This document shows, one piece after another, positions 51,468-61,031 of a stretch of DNA of 64,000 nucleotides; position 1 is the stretch's first letter, and every line of letters starts with the position of its first letter. A model generated the notes under the pieces. It did not search any database, was not told the DNA's origin, and saw only the letters and a program-made list of their open reading frames with translations. Source of the stretch: Luteimonas abyssi (GTDB lineage: Bacteria > Pseudomonadota > Gammaproteobacteria > Xanthomonadales > Xanthomonadaceae). The stretch covers positions 2,444,636-2,508,635 of the forward strand of contig NZ_KQ759763.1 of the NCBI RefSeq assembly GCF_001482195.1, written 5' to 3'. Position numbers and translations under genes: made by a program.

Positions 51468-52781
51468 TCAGGTCCGGTAATTCTGCTTGCGGTTGATCGC
51501 CAGCGCGATCGCGGTGCACACCGCACCCGACAGCAGATACGCGCCCAGCCATGCCAGCCCGTAGTTCACGCACAGCCACAGCGCCACCAGCGGGGCGAAG
51601 GCCGCGCCGATCAGCCACGCCAGGTCGGAGGTCAGCGCCGCACCCGTGTAGCGGTAGCGGCGACCGAAGTTGGCCGTCACCGCACCGGCCGCCTGACCGT
51701 AGGACAGGCCCAGCAGCACGAAACCGATCAGCACGAACGCCGACTGCCCCACATTGCCCGCATCCAGCAGCGTTGGCGCGAAGCCGCTGAACATCGCGAT
51801 GGCCAGCGCCAGACCGCCCAGCGTGCGCGCGCGGCCCACCTTGTCGGCGATGTAGCCCGAAGCGATCACCGCGCCGGCCGCCAGGAACGCCCCGACGATC
51901 TGCACCATCAGGAAGCTCGAGATCGACTGGTCTGAGAACATCACGATCCACGACAGTGGGAAGATCGTCACGATGTGGAACAGCGCGTAGCTGGCCAGCG
52001 CGGCGAATGCACCGATGAAGACGTGCCGGCCCTTTTCGCGGAACAACTCGCGCACCGGTGTCGGCGCCAGTTCGAGCTGGCCCATCTGGCTCTGGTACTC
52101 GTCGGCCATCACCAGCCGCAACCGCGCGAACAGCGCCACCACGTTGATCGCGAACGCCACGAAGAACGGATAACGCCAGCCCCAGTTGAGCAGGTCTTCC
52201 TCGTTCAGGCTCACGTACAGGAACGCGAAGACCGATGCGGCGATGATGAAACCGACCGGCGCACCGAGCTGTCCCAGCATCGAATACCAGCCCCGGCGCT
52301 CCTTCGGCGCATTCAGCGCGAGCAGCGACGGCAGCCCGTCCCAGGAACCGCCCAGGGCCACGCCCTGCAGCGAACGGAACACGCCCAGCAGCACGATGGC
52401 CGTGGCGCCCAGCGTCGCGTAACCCGGCAGGAACGCGATGCCGGCCGTGGCGGTGCCCAGCAGGAACAGCGCGACGGTCAGCTTGACGCCCTGCCCCCAG
52501 CGCGTCTGGATCTTCATGAACAACACCGTACCCAGCGGCCGCGCCAGGAACGCCAGCGCGAAGATCGCGAACGAGGCCAGCGTGGCCTCGAAGCGGTCCA
52601 GGAACGGGAAGAAGATCGCCGGGAAGATCAGCGCCGAGGCGATGCCGTAGACGAAGAAGTCGAAGTACTCGGAGGCGCGGCCGATCACCACGCCCACGGC
52701 GATCTCGCCGGGCGCGATGTCGTGGCCCGCCTTGGTACCGTGGTCGTGGTCGGACAGGGTGGCGTCTGGATGTACGGACAT
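51468..52781 (-). CDS. MFS transporter of the metabolite:H+ symporter (MHS) family
   Basis: This 437-residue transporter has 12 membrane segments and the MHS signature: VVIGRASEYFDFFVYGIASALIF at the start and RPLGTVLFMKIQTRWGQGVKLT in loop 2-3, as in ShiA, ProP, KgtP and citrate transporters. The substrate (an organic acid or osmolyte) cannot be told. It begins at 52781 (MSVHPDATLSDHDHG); the longer ORF start at 52937 lacks family support. The N-terminus is His- and Asp-rich. It is divergent from the cytochrome bo operon, sharing a 173-nt intergenic region with a 25-bp dyad that might regulate either or both. Confidence 0.9.
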   Translation of the reverse strand: MSVHPDATLSDHDHGTKAGHDIAPGEIAVGVVIGRASEYFDFFVYGIASALIFPAIFFPFLDRFEATLASFAIFALAFLARPLGTVLFMKIQTRWGQGVKLTVALFLLGTATAGIAFLPGYATLGATAIVLLGVFRSLQGVALGGSWDGLPSLLALNAPKERRGWYSMLGQLGAPVGFIIAASVFAFLYVSLNEEDLLNWGWRYPFFVAFAINVVALFARLRLVMADEYQSQMGQLELAPTPVRELFREKGRHVFIGAFAALASYALFHIVTIFPLSWIVMFSDQSISSFLMVQIVGAFLAAGAVIASGYIADKVGRARTLGGLALAIAMFSGFAPTLLDAGNVGQSAFVLIGFVLLGLSYGQAAGAVTANFGRRYRYTGAALTSDLAWLIGAAFAPLVALWLCVNYGLAWLGAYLLSGAVCTAIALAINRKQNYRT

Positions 52782-52867
52782 CGGCTCGGTTTCGGCTTGC
52801 AGGAAAACGGGAGGACGGCGGGTGCAGTCCCGCCAGCGTCGGCAAGTGTCGCAGTCCCGGCGCGCGC

Positions 52868-52892
52868 GCGCGATGGGACAAAACGTCCAATC
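52868..52892. promoter_or_regulatory. 25-bp dyad between the MHS transporter and cyoA
   Basis: GCGAT-n-GGAC and GTCC-n-ATCGC arms flank an AAAAC centre, giving 9 matching base pairs per arm and only the n position unpaired. It is 87 nt upstream of cyoA and 63 nt before a start for the -10-like CTAAAG (52911-52916) region. The size and exactness suggest a protein-binding site, perhaps for the RegA encoded at the end of the cyo operon, but it does not match any consensus I can name with certainty. Confidence 0.55.
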
Positions 52893-52954
52893 GCCCCCGG
52901 GGCCGCTCGACACTAAAGTCCCGGGGATTCGTGTCATCCGGCCGCTAGACCCTC

Positions 52955-54013
52955 ATGACCCTTCCCAGGACCCTCCTGCGTATCGTCTCCGCCCTCGGGC
53001 TGGCCGCGCTGCTGGCAGGCTGCAATCTCCTCGTCTTGTCCCCGCCCGGCGATATCGCCGCGCAACAGGGCAACCTGATCATCGTGTCCACGGTGTTGAT
53101 GCTCATCGTCATCGTGCCGGTGATCTTCCTGACCTTCTGGTTCGCCTGGCGTTACCGGGCCTCCAACCGCAAGGCCAAGTACACCCCGGACTGGGACCAC
53201 TCCACCCAGCTGGAGCTGGTGATCTGGGGCGTGCCGCTGCTGATCATCATCGCGCTGGGCGCGGTGACCTGGATCAGCACCCACCTGCTCGACCCCTACC
53301 GGCCGCTGGACCGCATCGACGCCAACCGGCCGGTGCCCGCGGAAATGGAGCCGCTGGAGATCCAGGTGGTGGCACTGGACTGGAAGTGGCTGTTCATCTA
53401 TCCGGAATACGGCGTGGCCTCGCTGAACGAGGCGGCGGCCCCGATCGACCGCCCGATCAAGTTCAGCATCACCTCGTCGTCGGTCATGAACGCGTTCTAC
53501 GTGCCCGCCCTGGCCGGCATGATCTACGGCATGCCGGGCATGCAGACCACCCTGCATGCGGTGATGAACAAGCCCGGTGACTACGAAGGCTTCTCGGCCA
53601 ACTACAGCGGCGCCGGCTTCTCGCACATGCGCTTCCGCTTCCACGGCCTGGAAGAGGGCGATTTCGACAACTGGGTCGCGCAGGCGCGCGAAGAAGGCAC
53701 CAGCCTCGGCCGCACCGAGTACCTGGAACTCGAGAAGCCCAGCCAGCGCGAGGCCGCGCGTCATTTCGCCAGCGTGGACAGCAGCCTGTTCGATGCCATC
53801 GTCAACCGCTGCGTCGACATCGACCGCCTGTGCATGGACCAGATCATGGCGCTCGACGCCGCCGGCGGCCTCGGCCTGCGCGGCCTGGACGCGCTCGCAC
53901 TGCCCAGCCAGGGCGATGCCCGCTCCGGCCCGTACATCACCGCGGGCGTGTGCACGGTGGAAACCGTCGCCCCGCTGCTGTCGTCCGTCGTCGGCGGTCT
54001 GCAGGCGCCCTGA
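52955..54013 (+). CDS. cyoA: Cytochrome bo ubiquinol oxidase subunit II
   Basis: This 352-residue subunit has a lipoprotein signal peptide (lipobox LAGC, Cys23) and two membrane helices (about 36-58 and 88-108), then a cupredoxin-like domain on the periplasmic side. The WKWLFIYPE and SVMNAFYVPALAGMIYGMPGM motifs are those of CyoA. The CuA-binding cysteines and histidines of cytochrome c oxidases are absent, so this is a quinol-type enzyme. It is the first gene of cyoABCD. A C-terminal region of about 70 residues (DSSLFDAIVNRCVDIDRLCMD) resembles the extended tail of proteobacterial CyoA. Confidence 0.96.
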   Translation: MTLPRTLLRIVSALGLAALLAGCNLLVLSPPGDIAAQQGNLIIVSTVLMLIVIVPVIFLTFWFAWRYRASNRKAKYTPDWDHSTQLELVIWGVPLLIIIALGAVTWISTHLLDPYRPLDRIDANRPVPAEMEPLEIQVVALDWKWLFIYPEYGVASLNEAAAPIDRPIKFSITSSSVMNAFYVPALAGMIYGMPGMQTTLHAVMNKPGDYEGFSANYSGAGFSHMRFRFHGLEEGDFDNWVAQAREEGTSLGRTEYLELEKPSQREAARHFASVDSSLFDAIVNRCVDIDRLCMDQIMALDAAGGLGLRGLDALALPSQGDARSGPYITAGVCTVETVAPLLSSVVGGLQAP

Positions 54014-54055
54014 CGCCCGCACCCGTCGCCCTTAAGCGTTACCCGGAACTCCTCG

Positions 54056-56071
54056 ATGTCTTCTGATTACGGCGCATTGCCCCACTCCCCCGTCCTGGGC
54101 CGCATCGGCTGGGATTCGATTCCCATGCTGCACGACCCCATCGTCATGGCCGCCTTCGTCGGCACCGTGATCGCCGGCGTCGCCATGCTCGCGGTGATCA
54201 CCAAGTACCGCCTGTGGGGCACCTTGTGGAAGGACTGGTTCACCAGCATCGACCACAAGAAGATCGGCATCATGTACATGGTGCTGGGCCTGGTGATGCT
54301 GCTGCGCGGCTTCGCCGACGCGCTGATGATGCGCCTGCAGCAGGCGATGGCGTTCGGCGACAACATGGGCTACCTGCCGCCGCACCACTACGATCAGATC
54401 TTCACCGCCCACGGCGTGATCATGATCTTCTTCGTGGCGATGCCGCTGGTCACCGGCCTGATGAACTACCTGGTGCCGCTGCAGATCGGCGCGCGCGACG
54501 TCGCGTTCCCGTTCCTCAACAACTTCAGCTTCTGGATGACCACCGCCGGCGCGATGCTGGTGATGGTGTCGCTGTTCTTCGGCGAGTTCGCCGCCACCGG
54601 CTGGCTGGCCTACCCGCCGCTGTCGGGCATCGGCTTCAGTCCGGGTGTGGGTGTCGATTACTACATATGGGCGCTACAGATCGCCGGTGTCGGCACATTG
54701 CTATCGGGCGTCAACCTGCTGGTGACCATCATCAAGATGCGCGCACCGGGCATGGATCTGATGAAGATGCCGGTGTTCACCTGGACCTCGCTGTGCACCA
54801 ACGTGCTGATCGTGGTGTCGTTCCCGGTGCTGACCGCGGTGCTGGCGCTGCTGACCTGCGATCGCTATCTGGGCACCAACTTCTTCACCGCTGATCTTGG
54901 CGGCAACGCCATGATGTACGTCAATCTGATCTGGATCTGGGGCCACCCGGAGGTCTACATCCTGATCCTGCCGCTGTTCGGCGTGTTCTCCGAGATCGTG
55001 TCCACCTACTCCGGCAAGCGCCTGTTCGGCTACTCGTCGATGGTGTACGCGACGGTGGTGATCACCATCCTGTCCTACCTGGTGTGGCTGCACCACTTCT
55101 TCACCATGGGCTCGGGCGCCAGCGTCAACTCGTTCTTCGGCATCACCACGATGATCATCTCGATCCCGACGGGCGCGAAGATCTTCAACTGGCTGTTCAC
55201 CATGTACCGCGGGCGCATCCGCTTCGAGGTGCCGATGCTGTGGACGCTGGGCTTCATGGTGACGTTCGTCGTCGGCGGCATGACCGGCGTGCTGCTCGCC
55301 GTGCCGCCGGCCGATTTCGTCCTGCACAACAGCCTGTTCCTGGTCGCGCACTTCCACAACGTGATCATCGGCGGCGTGGTGTTCGGCCTGTTCGCGGCCA
55401 TGACCCACTGGTTCCCGAAGGCGTTCGGCTTCAAGCTCGACGACTTCTGGGGCAAGGTCTCGTTCTGGTTCTGGCTCACCGGCTACTGGTTCGCCTTCAC
55501 CCCGCTCTACGTGCTGGGTCTGATGGGCGTGACCCGCCGCATGAGCCACTTCGAGGACCAGTCGCTGCAGATCTGGTTCGTCATCGCCGCGTTCGGCGCG
55601 GTGCTGGTCGCCATCGGCATCGCCGCGTTCCTGTTCTGCATCTACATCAGCTTCCGCCGTCGCGAGCAGCTGCGCGACCACACCGGCGATCCGTGGGACG
55701 GCCGCACGCTGGAATGGTCCACCTCGTCGCCGCCGCCGGATTACAACTTCGCGTTCACTCCGGTCGTGCACGACAACGACGCCTGGTCGGACATGAAGGC
55801 GCGCGGGTTCGAGCGGCCCACCAGCGGGTTCAAGCCGATCCACATGCCCAAGAACACCCCGGCGGGCGTGGTGCTGTCGCTGCTGAGCACGATCTGCGGC
55901 TTCGCCCTGATCTGGCACGTGTGGTGGCTGGCGGGCGTGGCGCTGGTGGCGATCGTGGGCTACACGATCTGGCACAGCTTCGATTACAAGCGTGACTACT
56001 ACATCCCGGTCGAAGAGGTCGCCGCCACCGAGCAAGCGCGCACCGAGCAACTGAGCAAAGCCCATGTCTGA
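54056..56071 (+). CDS. cyoB: Cytochrome bo ubiquinol oxidase subunit I
   Basis: This 671-residue heme-copper oxidase core shares its whole architecture with E. coli CyoB. Heme b ligands are His119 (FTAHGVIM) and His434; the binuclear centre has His297 with Tyr301 (GHPEVYI), His346/His347 and His432 (VAHFHN). The quinol-site residues lie in [13 protein letters not shown]. The signature [14 protein letters not shown] near the end is specific to bo3-type enzymes. It oxidises ubiquinol, reduces oxygen and pumps protons across the inner membrane. cyoC overlaps its end by 8 nt. Confidence 0.98.
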   Translation: MSSDYGALPHSPVLGRIGWDSIPMLHDPIVMAAFVGTVIAGVAMLAVITKYRLWGTLWKDWFTSIDHKKIGIMYMVLGLVMLLRGFADALMMRLQQAMAFGDNMGYLPPHHYDQIFTAHGVIMIFFVAMPLVTGLMNYLVPLQIGARDVAFPFLNNFSFWMTTAGAMLVMVSLFFGEFAATGWLAYPPLSGIGFSPGVGVDYYIWALQIAGVGTLLSGVNLLVTIIKMRAPGMDLMKMPVFTWTSLCTNVLIVVSFPVLTAVLALLTCDRYLGTNFFTADLGGNAMMYVNLIWIWGHPEVYILILPLFGVFSEIVSTYSGKRLFGYSSMVYATVVITILSYLVWLHHFFTMGSGASVNSFFGITTMIISIPTGAKIFNWLFTMYRGRIRFEVPMLWTLGFMVTFVVGGMTGVLLAVPPADFVLHNSLFLVAHFHNVIIGGVVFGLFAAMTHWFPKAFGFKLDDFWGKVSFWFWLTGYWFAFTPLYVLGLMGVTRRMSHFEDQSLQIWFVIAAFGAVLVAIGIAAFLFCIYISFRRREQLRDHTGDPWDGRTLEWSTSSPPPDYNFAFTPVVHDNDAWSDMKARGFERPTSGFKPIHMPKNTPAGVVLSLLSTICGFALIWHVWWLAGVALVAIVGYTIWHSFDYKRDYYIPVEEVAATEQARTEQLSKAHV

Positions 56072-56693
56072 GCCCATCGCCCTGACCCGTGAGGACGGCA
56101 CGCCCGTCTTCCTGGACACCGAGAACAAGCACCACCCCGAGAACGCCACGCTGCTGGGCTTCTGGCTGTACCTGCTCAGCGATCTGATGATCTTCGCCTG
56201 CCTGTTCGCCACCTACGGCGTGCTCGGTCGCAACTACGCGGCCGGCCCCTCGGGTGCGGACCTGTTCGATCTCAATCTGATCGCGGTCGCCACCGCGGTG
56301 CTGCTGATCTCGTCGATCACCTACGGCTTCGCGATGATCGCGATGCAGAACCGCCGGAAGAAGGCGGTGATCGGCTGGCTGGCGCTCACCGGCCTGCTCG
56401 GCGTGGGCTTCCTGGCCATCGAGATCTACGAGTTCATGCACCTGATCCACCTGGGTGCGGGCCCGCAGCGCAGCGCGTTCCTGTCGGCGTTCTTCGCCCT
56501 GGTCGGCACCCACGGCCTGCACGTGCTGTTCGGTGTCGTCTGGCTGGTGGTGTTGTGCGTGCAGGTCAACAAGTACGGCCTGACCCGCGCCAATACCCGC
56601 CGCATCGCCTGCCTGTCGATGTTCTGGCACTTCCTCGACGTCGTGTGGATCGGCGTCTTCACCTTCGTCTACCTGATGGGAGTCCTGCCATGA
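56064..56693 (+). CDS. cyoC: Cytochrome bo ubiquinol oxidase subunit III
   Basis: This 209-residue subunit has five membrane helices; the glutamate-containing segment [29 protein letters not shown] and the closing [18 protein letters not shown] are characteristic of CyoC. It supports the stability and assembly of the catalytic core. The start overlaps cyoB by 8 nt and the stop overlaps cyoD by 4 nt, so translation is coupled along the operon. Confidence 0.97.
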   Translation: MSEPIALTREDGTPVFLDTENKHHPENATLLGFWLYLLSDLMIFACLFATYGVLGRNYAAGPSGADLFDLNLIAVATAVLLISSITYGFAMIAMQNRRKKAVIGWLALTGLLGVGFLAIEIYEFMHLIHLGAGPQRSAFLSAFFALVGTHGLHVLFGVVWLVVLCVQVNKYGLTRANTRRIACLSMFWHFLDVVWIGVFTFVYLMGVLP

Positions 56694-57121
56694 GTGCGCA
56701 CAGCGGACACGGCGGAAGCGACCACGGCACCCTGGACCCGCCCGAGAACCACCACGACCACCTCGAAGACGGCATCCCGCACGCCTCGGCCAAGGACTAC
56801 ATGGCCGGCTTTATTCTGTCGGTGGTGCTCACCGTCATCCCGTTCTGGCTGGTCATGGCCGACGTGGTGCCCAACTCCACCGTCGCCGCGGTGGTGCTGC
56901 TGAGCTTCGCCGCCGTGCAGGTGGTGGTGCACATGGTCTACTTCCTGCACATGAACGCGAAGTCCGAGGGCGGCTGGAACCTGCTCGCGCTGATCTTCAC
57001 CGTGGTACTGGTGGTCATCGTGCTGGCGGGCTCGTTGTGGGTGATGCACCACCTCAACACCAACATGATGCCCGAGGCGCACGACATGGAAGAGATGCTG
57101 CGCAACCTGCAGCAGCAGTGA
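56690..57121 (+). CDS. cyoD: Cytochrome bo ubiquinol oxidase subunit IV
   Basis: This 143-residue small subunit starts at 56690 ([13 protein letters not shown]), overlapping cyoC. It has a long His-rich cytoplasmic N-terminus (about 37 residues) and three membrane helices with the family stretch [22 protein letters not shown]. The C-terminus extends 20 residues more than E. coli CyoD (109 residues) and is acidic. It aids copper-site assembly of the oxidase. The next gene's ATG overlaps its stop codon by one base. Confidence 0.95.
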   Translation: MSAHSGHGGSDHGTLDPPENHHDHLEDGIPHASAKDYMAGFILSVVLTVIPFWLVMADVVPNSTVAAVVLLSFAAVQVVVHMVYFLHMNAKSEGGWNLLALIFTVVLVVIVLAGSLWVMHHLNTNMMPEAHDMEEMLRNLQQQ

Positions 57122-57924
57122 TGACGGGACCGGCCGCCCCCGCCGTGGATGCACGGCCGCGCCGGCCGGTCCTGCGTATCGTGTTCGCCGCGGCACTGGC
57201 CGCGGCCTTCGTGGGGTTCGTCGCGCTGGGGATCTGGCAGGTGCAGCGGCTGGCCTGGAAGCAGGACCTGATCGAACGTGTGGACGCCCGCATCCACGCC
57301 GCGCCCGAGGCGCCCCCGCCACGCTCGGCCTGGGCGGCGCTCGATGAAGACGACGCCTACCGCCGCGTGCACCTGCGCGGCGAGTACCTGCCCGTCGACG
57401 AGGCGCGCACCCAGGCGGTGACCGAGATCGACGGCGGCTGGTGGCTGCTCGCCCCGTTGCGCACCGAAGACGGCGATATCGTGCTGGTCAACCGCGGCTT
57501 CGTGCCGCTGGGCGAGGACGCCGCACCGCCGCCTGCGGGGCCTGTGGAGGTCACCGGTCTGCTGCGCATCACCGAGCCCGGTGGCGGCTTCCTGCGCAGC
57601 AATGACCCGGCCGAAGACCGCTGGCACTCGCGCGACGTCGCCGCCATCGGTCAGGCGCGCGGGCTGGACGCAGCCGCGCTGGCGCCCTATTTCGTCGACG
57701 CCGAACGCGACCCGGCCATGCGCGGGTGGCCGCGCGGCGGCATGACCGTGGTGCGGTTCCGCGACCACCACCTGCAGTACGCGCTGACCTGGTTCGCCAT
57801 GGCCCTGCTGACCGTGGTCGCCGGCGGCTGCCTGGTCGTGCTCGACCGCCGTTTGCGGCACCATCGTCGGTCTCCCGGAGAGACCCATGCCGCATCCGAC
57901 CCCGGACCGTCCCCACCCCGCTGA
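57121..57924 (+). CDS. SURF1 family oxidase assembly protein
   Basis: This 267-residue protein has two transmembrane helices (about 17-37 and 213-235) framing a soluble loop, the SURF1 layout. Signatures are LGIWQVQRLAWKQDLI near the first helix and WWLLAPLRTEDGDIVLVNRGFVP in the middle. SURF1 proteins bind heme and assist heme insertion in heme-copper oxidases, best known for aa3 enzymes. The ATG at 57121 overlaps the cyoD stop codon (TGATG), so it is part of the operon. No cyoE (heme O synthase) gene is in the window, so heme O must come from elsewhere. Confidence 0.92.
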   Translation: MTGPAAPAVDARPRRPVLRIVFAAALAAAFVGFVALGIWQVQRLAWKQDLIERVDARIHAAPEAPPPRSAWAALDEDDAYRRVHLRGEYLPVDEARTQAVTEIDGGWWLLAPLRTEDGDIVLVNRGFVPLGEDAAPPPAGPVEVTGLLRITEPGGGFLRSNDPAEDRWHSRDVAAIGQARGLDAAALAPYFVDAERDPAMRGWPRGGMTVVRFRDHHLQYALTWFAMALLTVVAGGCLVVLDRRLRHHRRSPGETHAASDPGPSPPR

Positions 57925-59284
57925 CACCGCCGCCGGCGACGACGGCATCGCCGCCGATGTGATCGCGGACGTTCTGCCCCGCCCCGATGGCCTGAGCGCA
58001 CACCGCGACCGGGCCGGCCTGCGCAACATGCAGCAGCTGGTGCAGTTGCGCTGGATCGCCGTGGTGGGTCAGGTCGCGGCCATCCTCGTGGTGCATTACG
58101 GCCTCGGCATCGACCTGCCGCTGCAGGCGATGTTCGCCGTGCTCGGCGTGCTCGTGGTGTTCAACCTGATCAGCCTGGCCTGGTGGCACGGCCGCAGCCG
58201 GATCGCCGGCGGTGCGCTGTTGCTGGCGTTGCTGGTGGACATCGGCTCGCTCACCGCGCAGCTGTATCTCAGCGGCGGCATCACCAATCCGTTCGTGTTC
58301 CTGTACCTGCTGCAGGTCGCGCTGGGCGCGGTCCTGCTGCGCTCGCCCGCCAACTGGATGCTGGCCGCCGCCACCGCGCTGTGCGTGGTCGGCCTGGTGG
58401 TCTTTCCCGGCCCCACGGCGATTCCGGTCGATCCCGGCCGTGGCCTCGCCGATCCCTACGTACAGGGCCTGCTGATCTGCTTCCTGCTGATGGCCACCCT
58501 GCTGGTGGTGTTCATCGCCCGCATCGGCCGGATCCTGCGTGACCGGACCATGCACCTCGCCGCCCTGCGCCAGCGCGCGGCCGAGGAGGAACACGTCGTC
58601 CGCATGGGCCTGCTGGCCTCCGGCGCCGCCCACGAGCTCGGAACACCGCTGTCGACGCTGTCCGTGATCCTGGGCGACTGGCAGCACCTGCCCGCGTTCA
58701 GATCGGACGCCGAACTGCTGGCCGACGTGAAGGAGATGCAGACCCAGGTCCTGCGCTGCAAGGCGATCGTCACCAATATCCTGCTTTCCGCCGGCGAGAC
58801 CCGCGGCGAGGCCCCGGCCCAGACCACGCTCCACGCGTTCCTGGACAACCTCGCGGACGAATGGGCCGCGTCGCGCCCGACACCGGAATTCGCCTACCGC
58901 AGCCGTTGCGACGCCAACCCTGCGATCGTCTCCGACACCGGCCTTCGGCAGATGGTGTTCAACGTGCTCGACAACGCGCTCGAGGCCTCGCCCGACCATG
59001 TGACCCTCGATGTGTCCTGCCGCGACAGCGATCTGGTCATCGAGGTGACCGACACCGGACCGGGCTTCATCGACGACGTGCTGCGACGCCTGGGCACGCC
59101 CTACAATTCGAGCAAGGACCGCCCGGGCGGCGGCCTCGGCCTGTTCCTGTCGGTCAACGTCGCCCGCACACTGGGTGGACGCCTGTCCGCCCGCAACCGC
59201 CCGGAGGGCGGTGCCGTGGTGACCGTGGTGCTGCCGCTGTCGTCGCTGGCGCTGCCTGCCGAGGAGCACGACGATGACGACTGA
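57887..59284 (+). CDS. regB: RegB/PrrB-type redox sensor histidine kinase
   Basis: This 465-residue kinase has six N-terminal membrane segments with the conserved quinone-site motif GGITNPF (130-136), a dimerisation helix with phospho-acceptor His249 (SGAAHELGTPL), a cysteine (Cys291 in QVLRCKAI) at the position of the RegB redox Cys265, and an ATPase domain (NVLDNALEASP, DTGPGF, GGGLGLFLS). RegB/PrrB/ActS systems sense the redox state of the ubiquinone pool and adjust respiration. It overlaps the SURF1 gene by 38 nt and the regA gene by 11 nt, so it is probably made with the oxidase it may control. Confidence 0.9.
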   Translation: MPHPTPDRPHPADTAAGDDGIAADVIADVLPRPDGLSAHRDRAGLRNMQQLVQLRWIAVVGQVAAILVVHYGLGIDLPLQAMFAVLGVLVVFNLISLAWWHGRSRIAGGALLLALLVDIGSLTAQLYLSGGITNPFVFLYLLQVALGAVLLRSPANWMLAAATALCVVGLVVFPGPTAIPVDPGRGLADPYVQGLLICFLLMATLLVVFIARIGRILRDRTMHLAALRQRAAEEEHVVRMGLLASGAAHELGTPLSTLSVILGDWQHLPAFRSDAELLADVKEMQTQVLRCKAIVTNILLSAGETRGEAPAQTTLHAFLDNLADEWAASRPTPEFAYRSRCDANPAIVSDTGLRQMVFNVLDNALEASPDHVTLDVSCRDSDLVIEVTDTGPGFIDDVLRRLGTPYNSSKDRPGGGLGLFLSVNVARTLGGRLSARNRPEGGAVVTVVLPLSSLALPAEEHDDDD

Positions 59285-59810
59285 CCGCCGGCTGCTGCTC
59301 GTCGAGGACGACGCCGCCTTCGCCCGTACCCTGACCCGCTCGTTCGAGCGCCGCGGCTACACCGTGCGCACGGCCGTCAGCGACGAGACCCTCGACACGC
59401 TGCTGTCCGAGTACACCCCGACCCACGCCGTGGTGGACCTGAAGCTCGCCGGCGGCGCCTCCGGCCTGTCCTGCGTGAAGATCGTGCACGAGCAGGTGCC
59501 CGCGGCCCTGATCGTGGTCCTGACCGGCTACGCCAGCATCGCCACCGCGGTGGAGGCGATCAAGCTCGGTGCCTGCCATTACCTCGCCAAGCCGTCGAAC
59601 ACCGACGACATCGAAGCCGCCTTCGAGCGTGCCGAGGGCAGCGTCGACGTCGAACTGACCGCGCGGAAGACCTCGATCAAGACGCTGGAGTGGGAACACA
59701 TCCACGAAACCCTGGCCGAGACCGGTTTCAACATTTCCGAAGCCGCACGTCGCCTGGGGCTTCACCGGCGCACGCTGGCCCGCAAGCTGGAGAAGCGGCG
59801 AGTGAAGTGA
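59274..59810 (+). CDS. regA: RegA/PrrA-type response regulator
   Basis: This 178-residue regulator has a receiver domain with Asp12/Asp13, phospho-acceptor Asp55 (HAVVDLKLAGG), Thr in VLTGYASI and Lys in LAKPSN, and a short Fis-type helix-turn-helix (ISEAARRLGLHRRTLARKLEK), the standard RegA/PrrA/ActR layout. It overlaps regB and is the last gene of the oxidase operon. The likely role is global control of respiratory genes by quinone redox state; the dyad at 52868-52892 is a possible target. A large hairpin (59824-59865) follows. Confidence 0.94.
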   Translation: MTTDRRLLLVEDDAAFARTLTRSFERRGYTVRTAVSDETLDTLLSEYTPTHAVVDLKLAGGASGLSCVKIVHEQVPAALIVVLTGYASIATAVEAIKLGACHYLAKPSNTDDIEAAFERAEGSVDVELTARKTSIKTLEWEHIHETLAETGFNISEAARRLGLHRRTLARKLEKRRVK

Positions 59811-59823
59811 GGGCGGACCGCGA

Positions 59824-59865
59824 CCGCCACGGCGTGCGGCCGCGCCCGACCACGCGCCGTGGCGG
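59824..59865. terminator. Long-stem hairpin between regA and a convergent small gene
   Basis: An 11-bp perfect stem (59824-59834 with 59855-59865) has a 20-nt loop. It ends both the cyo-reg operon and the convergent small gene. No U-tract is visible, so it may not be a classic terminator. Confidence 0.55.
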
Positions 59866-59868
59866 CCG

Positions 59869-60096
59869 TCAGCCGAAGATCAACTCGCAGTGGCCGTTGT
59901 CGATGTACACGCTCCAGGCGCGCCAGGCCGTGCCGTCGCAGATCCAGTACACGGTCCGATCGGCTTCCCGGGTCACCGTCTCCTGACCGTCGACCTGACA
60001 TGCCGTGGACGGCGGCACGTACGCCATCGCCTGTCCCGCGCACGACAGCGCCAACACCACCCCGGCCAACACGCCACGCTTCATTGTCGTCTTCAT
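59869..60096 (-). CDS. Small secreted protein of unknown function
   Basis: This 75-residue protein has a signal peptide (RGVLAGVVLALSCAGQAMA). The mature part of about 50 residues has two further Cys that could form a disulfide and ends WRAWSVYIDNGHCELIFG. I do not recognise a family. The start at 60096 is chosen because GGAG lies 6 nt upstream; the ATG at 60108 has no such site. It is convergent with regA and alone. Confidence 0.6.
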   Translation of the reverse strand: MKTTMKRGVLAGVVLALSCAGQAMAYVPPSTACQVDGQETVTREADRTVYWICDGTAWRAWSVYIDNGHCELIFG

Positions 60097-60646
60097 GTTC
60101 AGCTCCATGCCGCCAGAAGAAGGATGACCGGCACCTGGCGGCTCCGCCGCCGGCCGACCGACGACGCGTCATGCCGCCGGACCACGCCAGCCTACGCCCG
60201 GACCGAAGCCGCTGTCGCGGGTAGCGGATCGCGCGAACGGCGTCTCGCCATCGAGGCCGGCACGAACACGGGCGCACACCGCCCCGGCATCCAATCGCGA
60301 GCACACCACTGCCGCGCCGAGCGATCCCGAGGCCACGATCGCTCACACCAATGGCTCGAGGAGAGACGTCCCGAGGAAAGCGCCAGGTTCAGCGCGACCG
60401 CCCTCACCCTGCGCGACATGGTGGCGGACGCCATGCTGCCTCAACGCACTGCGCCGGGCACGCGGCGGCACGCCACGGTCTTACCGGCCAGTACGTGCTG
60501 CCGGAAGGCACAGCGGCGGCAACACCGGGCCTTTGCACCTTCTCGCGCGTCGGGAGTGCGCATCCGATGGCGTTCACCCGGGCATCGCTTCCGACCACAG
60601 GATACTGGCACCTCCTACGCGCACCGCGCGCGGATCCGGAGGCGAC
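60097..60646. other. Gene-free stretch of 550 nt
   Basis: Longer open frames run here in several frames without ribosome-binding sites or family resemblance. I see no RNA gene, repeat or clear promoter. Confidence 0.5.
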
Positions 60647-60841
60647 ATGAAGTCTGGCGGCAATCCGAACGGGCAATGGCGGTTCTTCTTCTTCGTGCTG
60701 CTCGCGATCGCGGCGGCAGTGATCATCGCGCGGTTGAGCGACCGCAGCGCTGCCGACGCGACGACGTCGATCGAGACGTGGGGCGATGAGGCAGCCGTCG
60801 TACAGCCCCCACCGGTGGCGACCCGCATGCAGGTGGGATGA
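60647..60841 (+). CDS. Single-span micro membrane protein (unknown)
   Basis: This 64-residue ORF has GGAGG 4 nt upstream of its ATG at 60647. It has one strong hydrophobic segment (WRFFFFVLLAIAAAVIIARLS, about residues 11-31) and a polar tail. Nothing in it suggests a function. The good ribosome-binding site and helix argue for translation, but a longer in-frame ORF without such a site starts at 60533. Confidence 0.5.
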   Translation: MKSGGNPNGQWRFFFFVLLAIAAAVIIARLSDRSAADATTSIETWGDEAAVVQPPPVATRMQVG

Positions 60842-60938
60842 GCAGGCGGGCAGCGGTGCCGCCAACGCACTCATCGGCGCCATCTCGATGGAGGACCACC
60901 GGTTACAGGCGCGGGCGCGGGAACCGCACGTGATGCCG

Positions 60939-60976
60939 AAAAAAGAAAGAAAGCGCACATACGCGGTCCGTATGCG
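60939..60976 (-). terminator. Terminator after tRNA-Val(GAC)
   Basis: A 6-bp perfect stem (60958-60963 with 60969-60974) has a 5-nt loop and is followed on the minus strand by TGCGC and the T-rich run TTTCTTTCTTTTTT. It lies 56 nt downstream of the tRNA. Confidence 0.6.
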
Positions 60977-61031
60977 ACCGGACCGGGATGGTCCGGGACC
61001 ACCGAAACCGTCGTTGAAACCGGGTTTCGAG

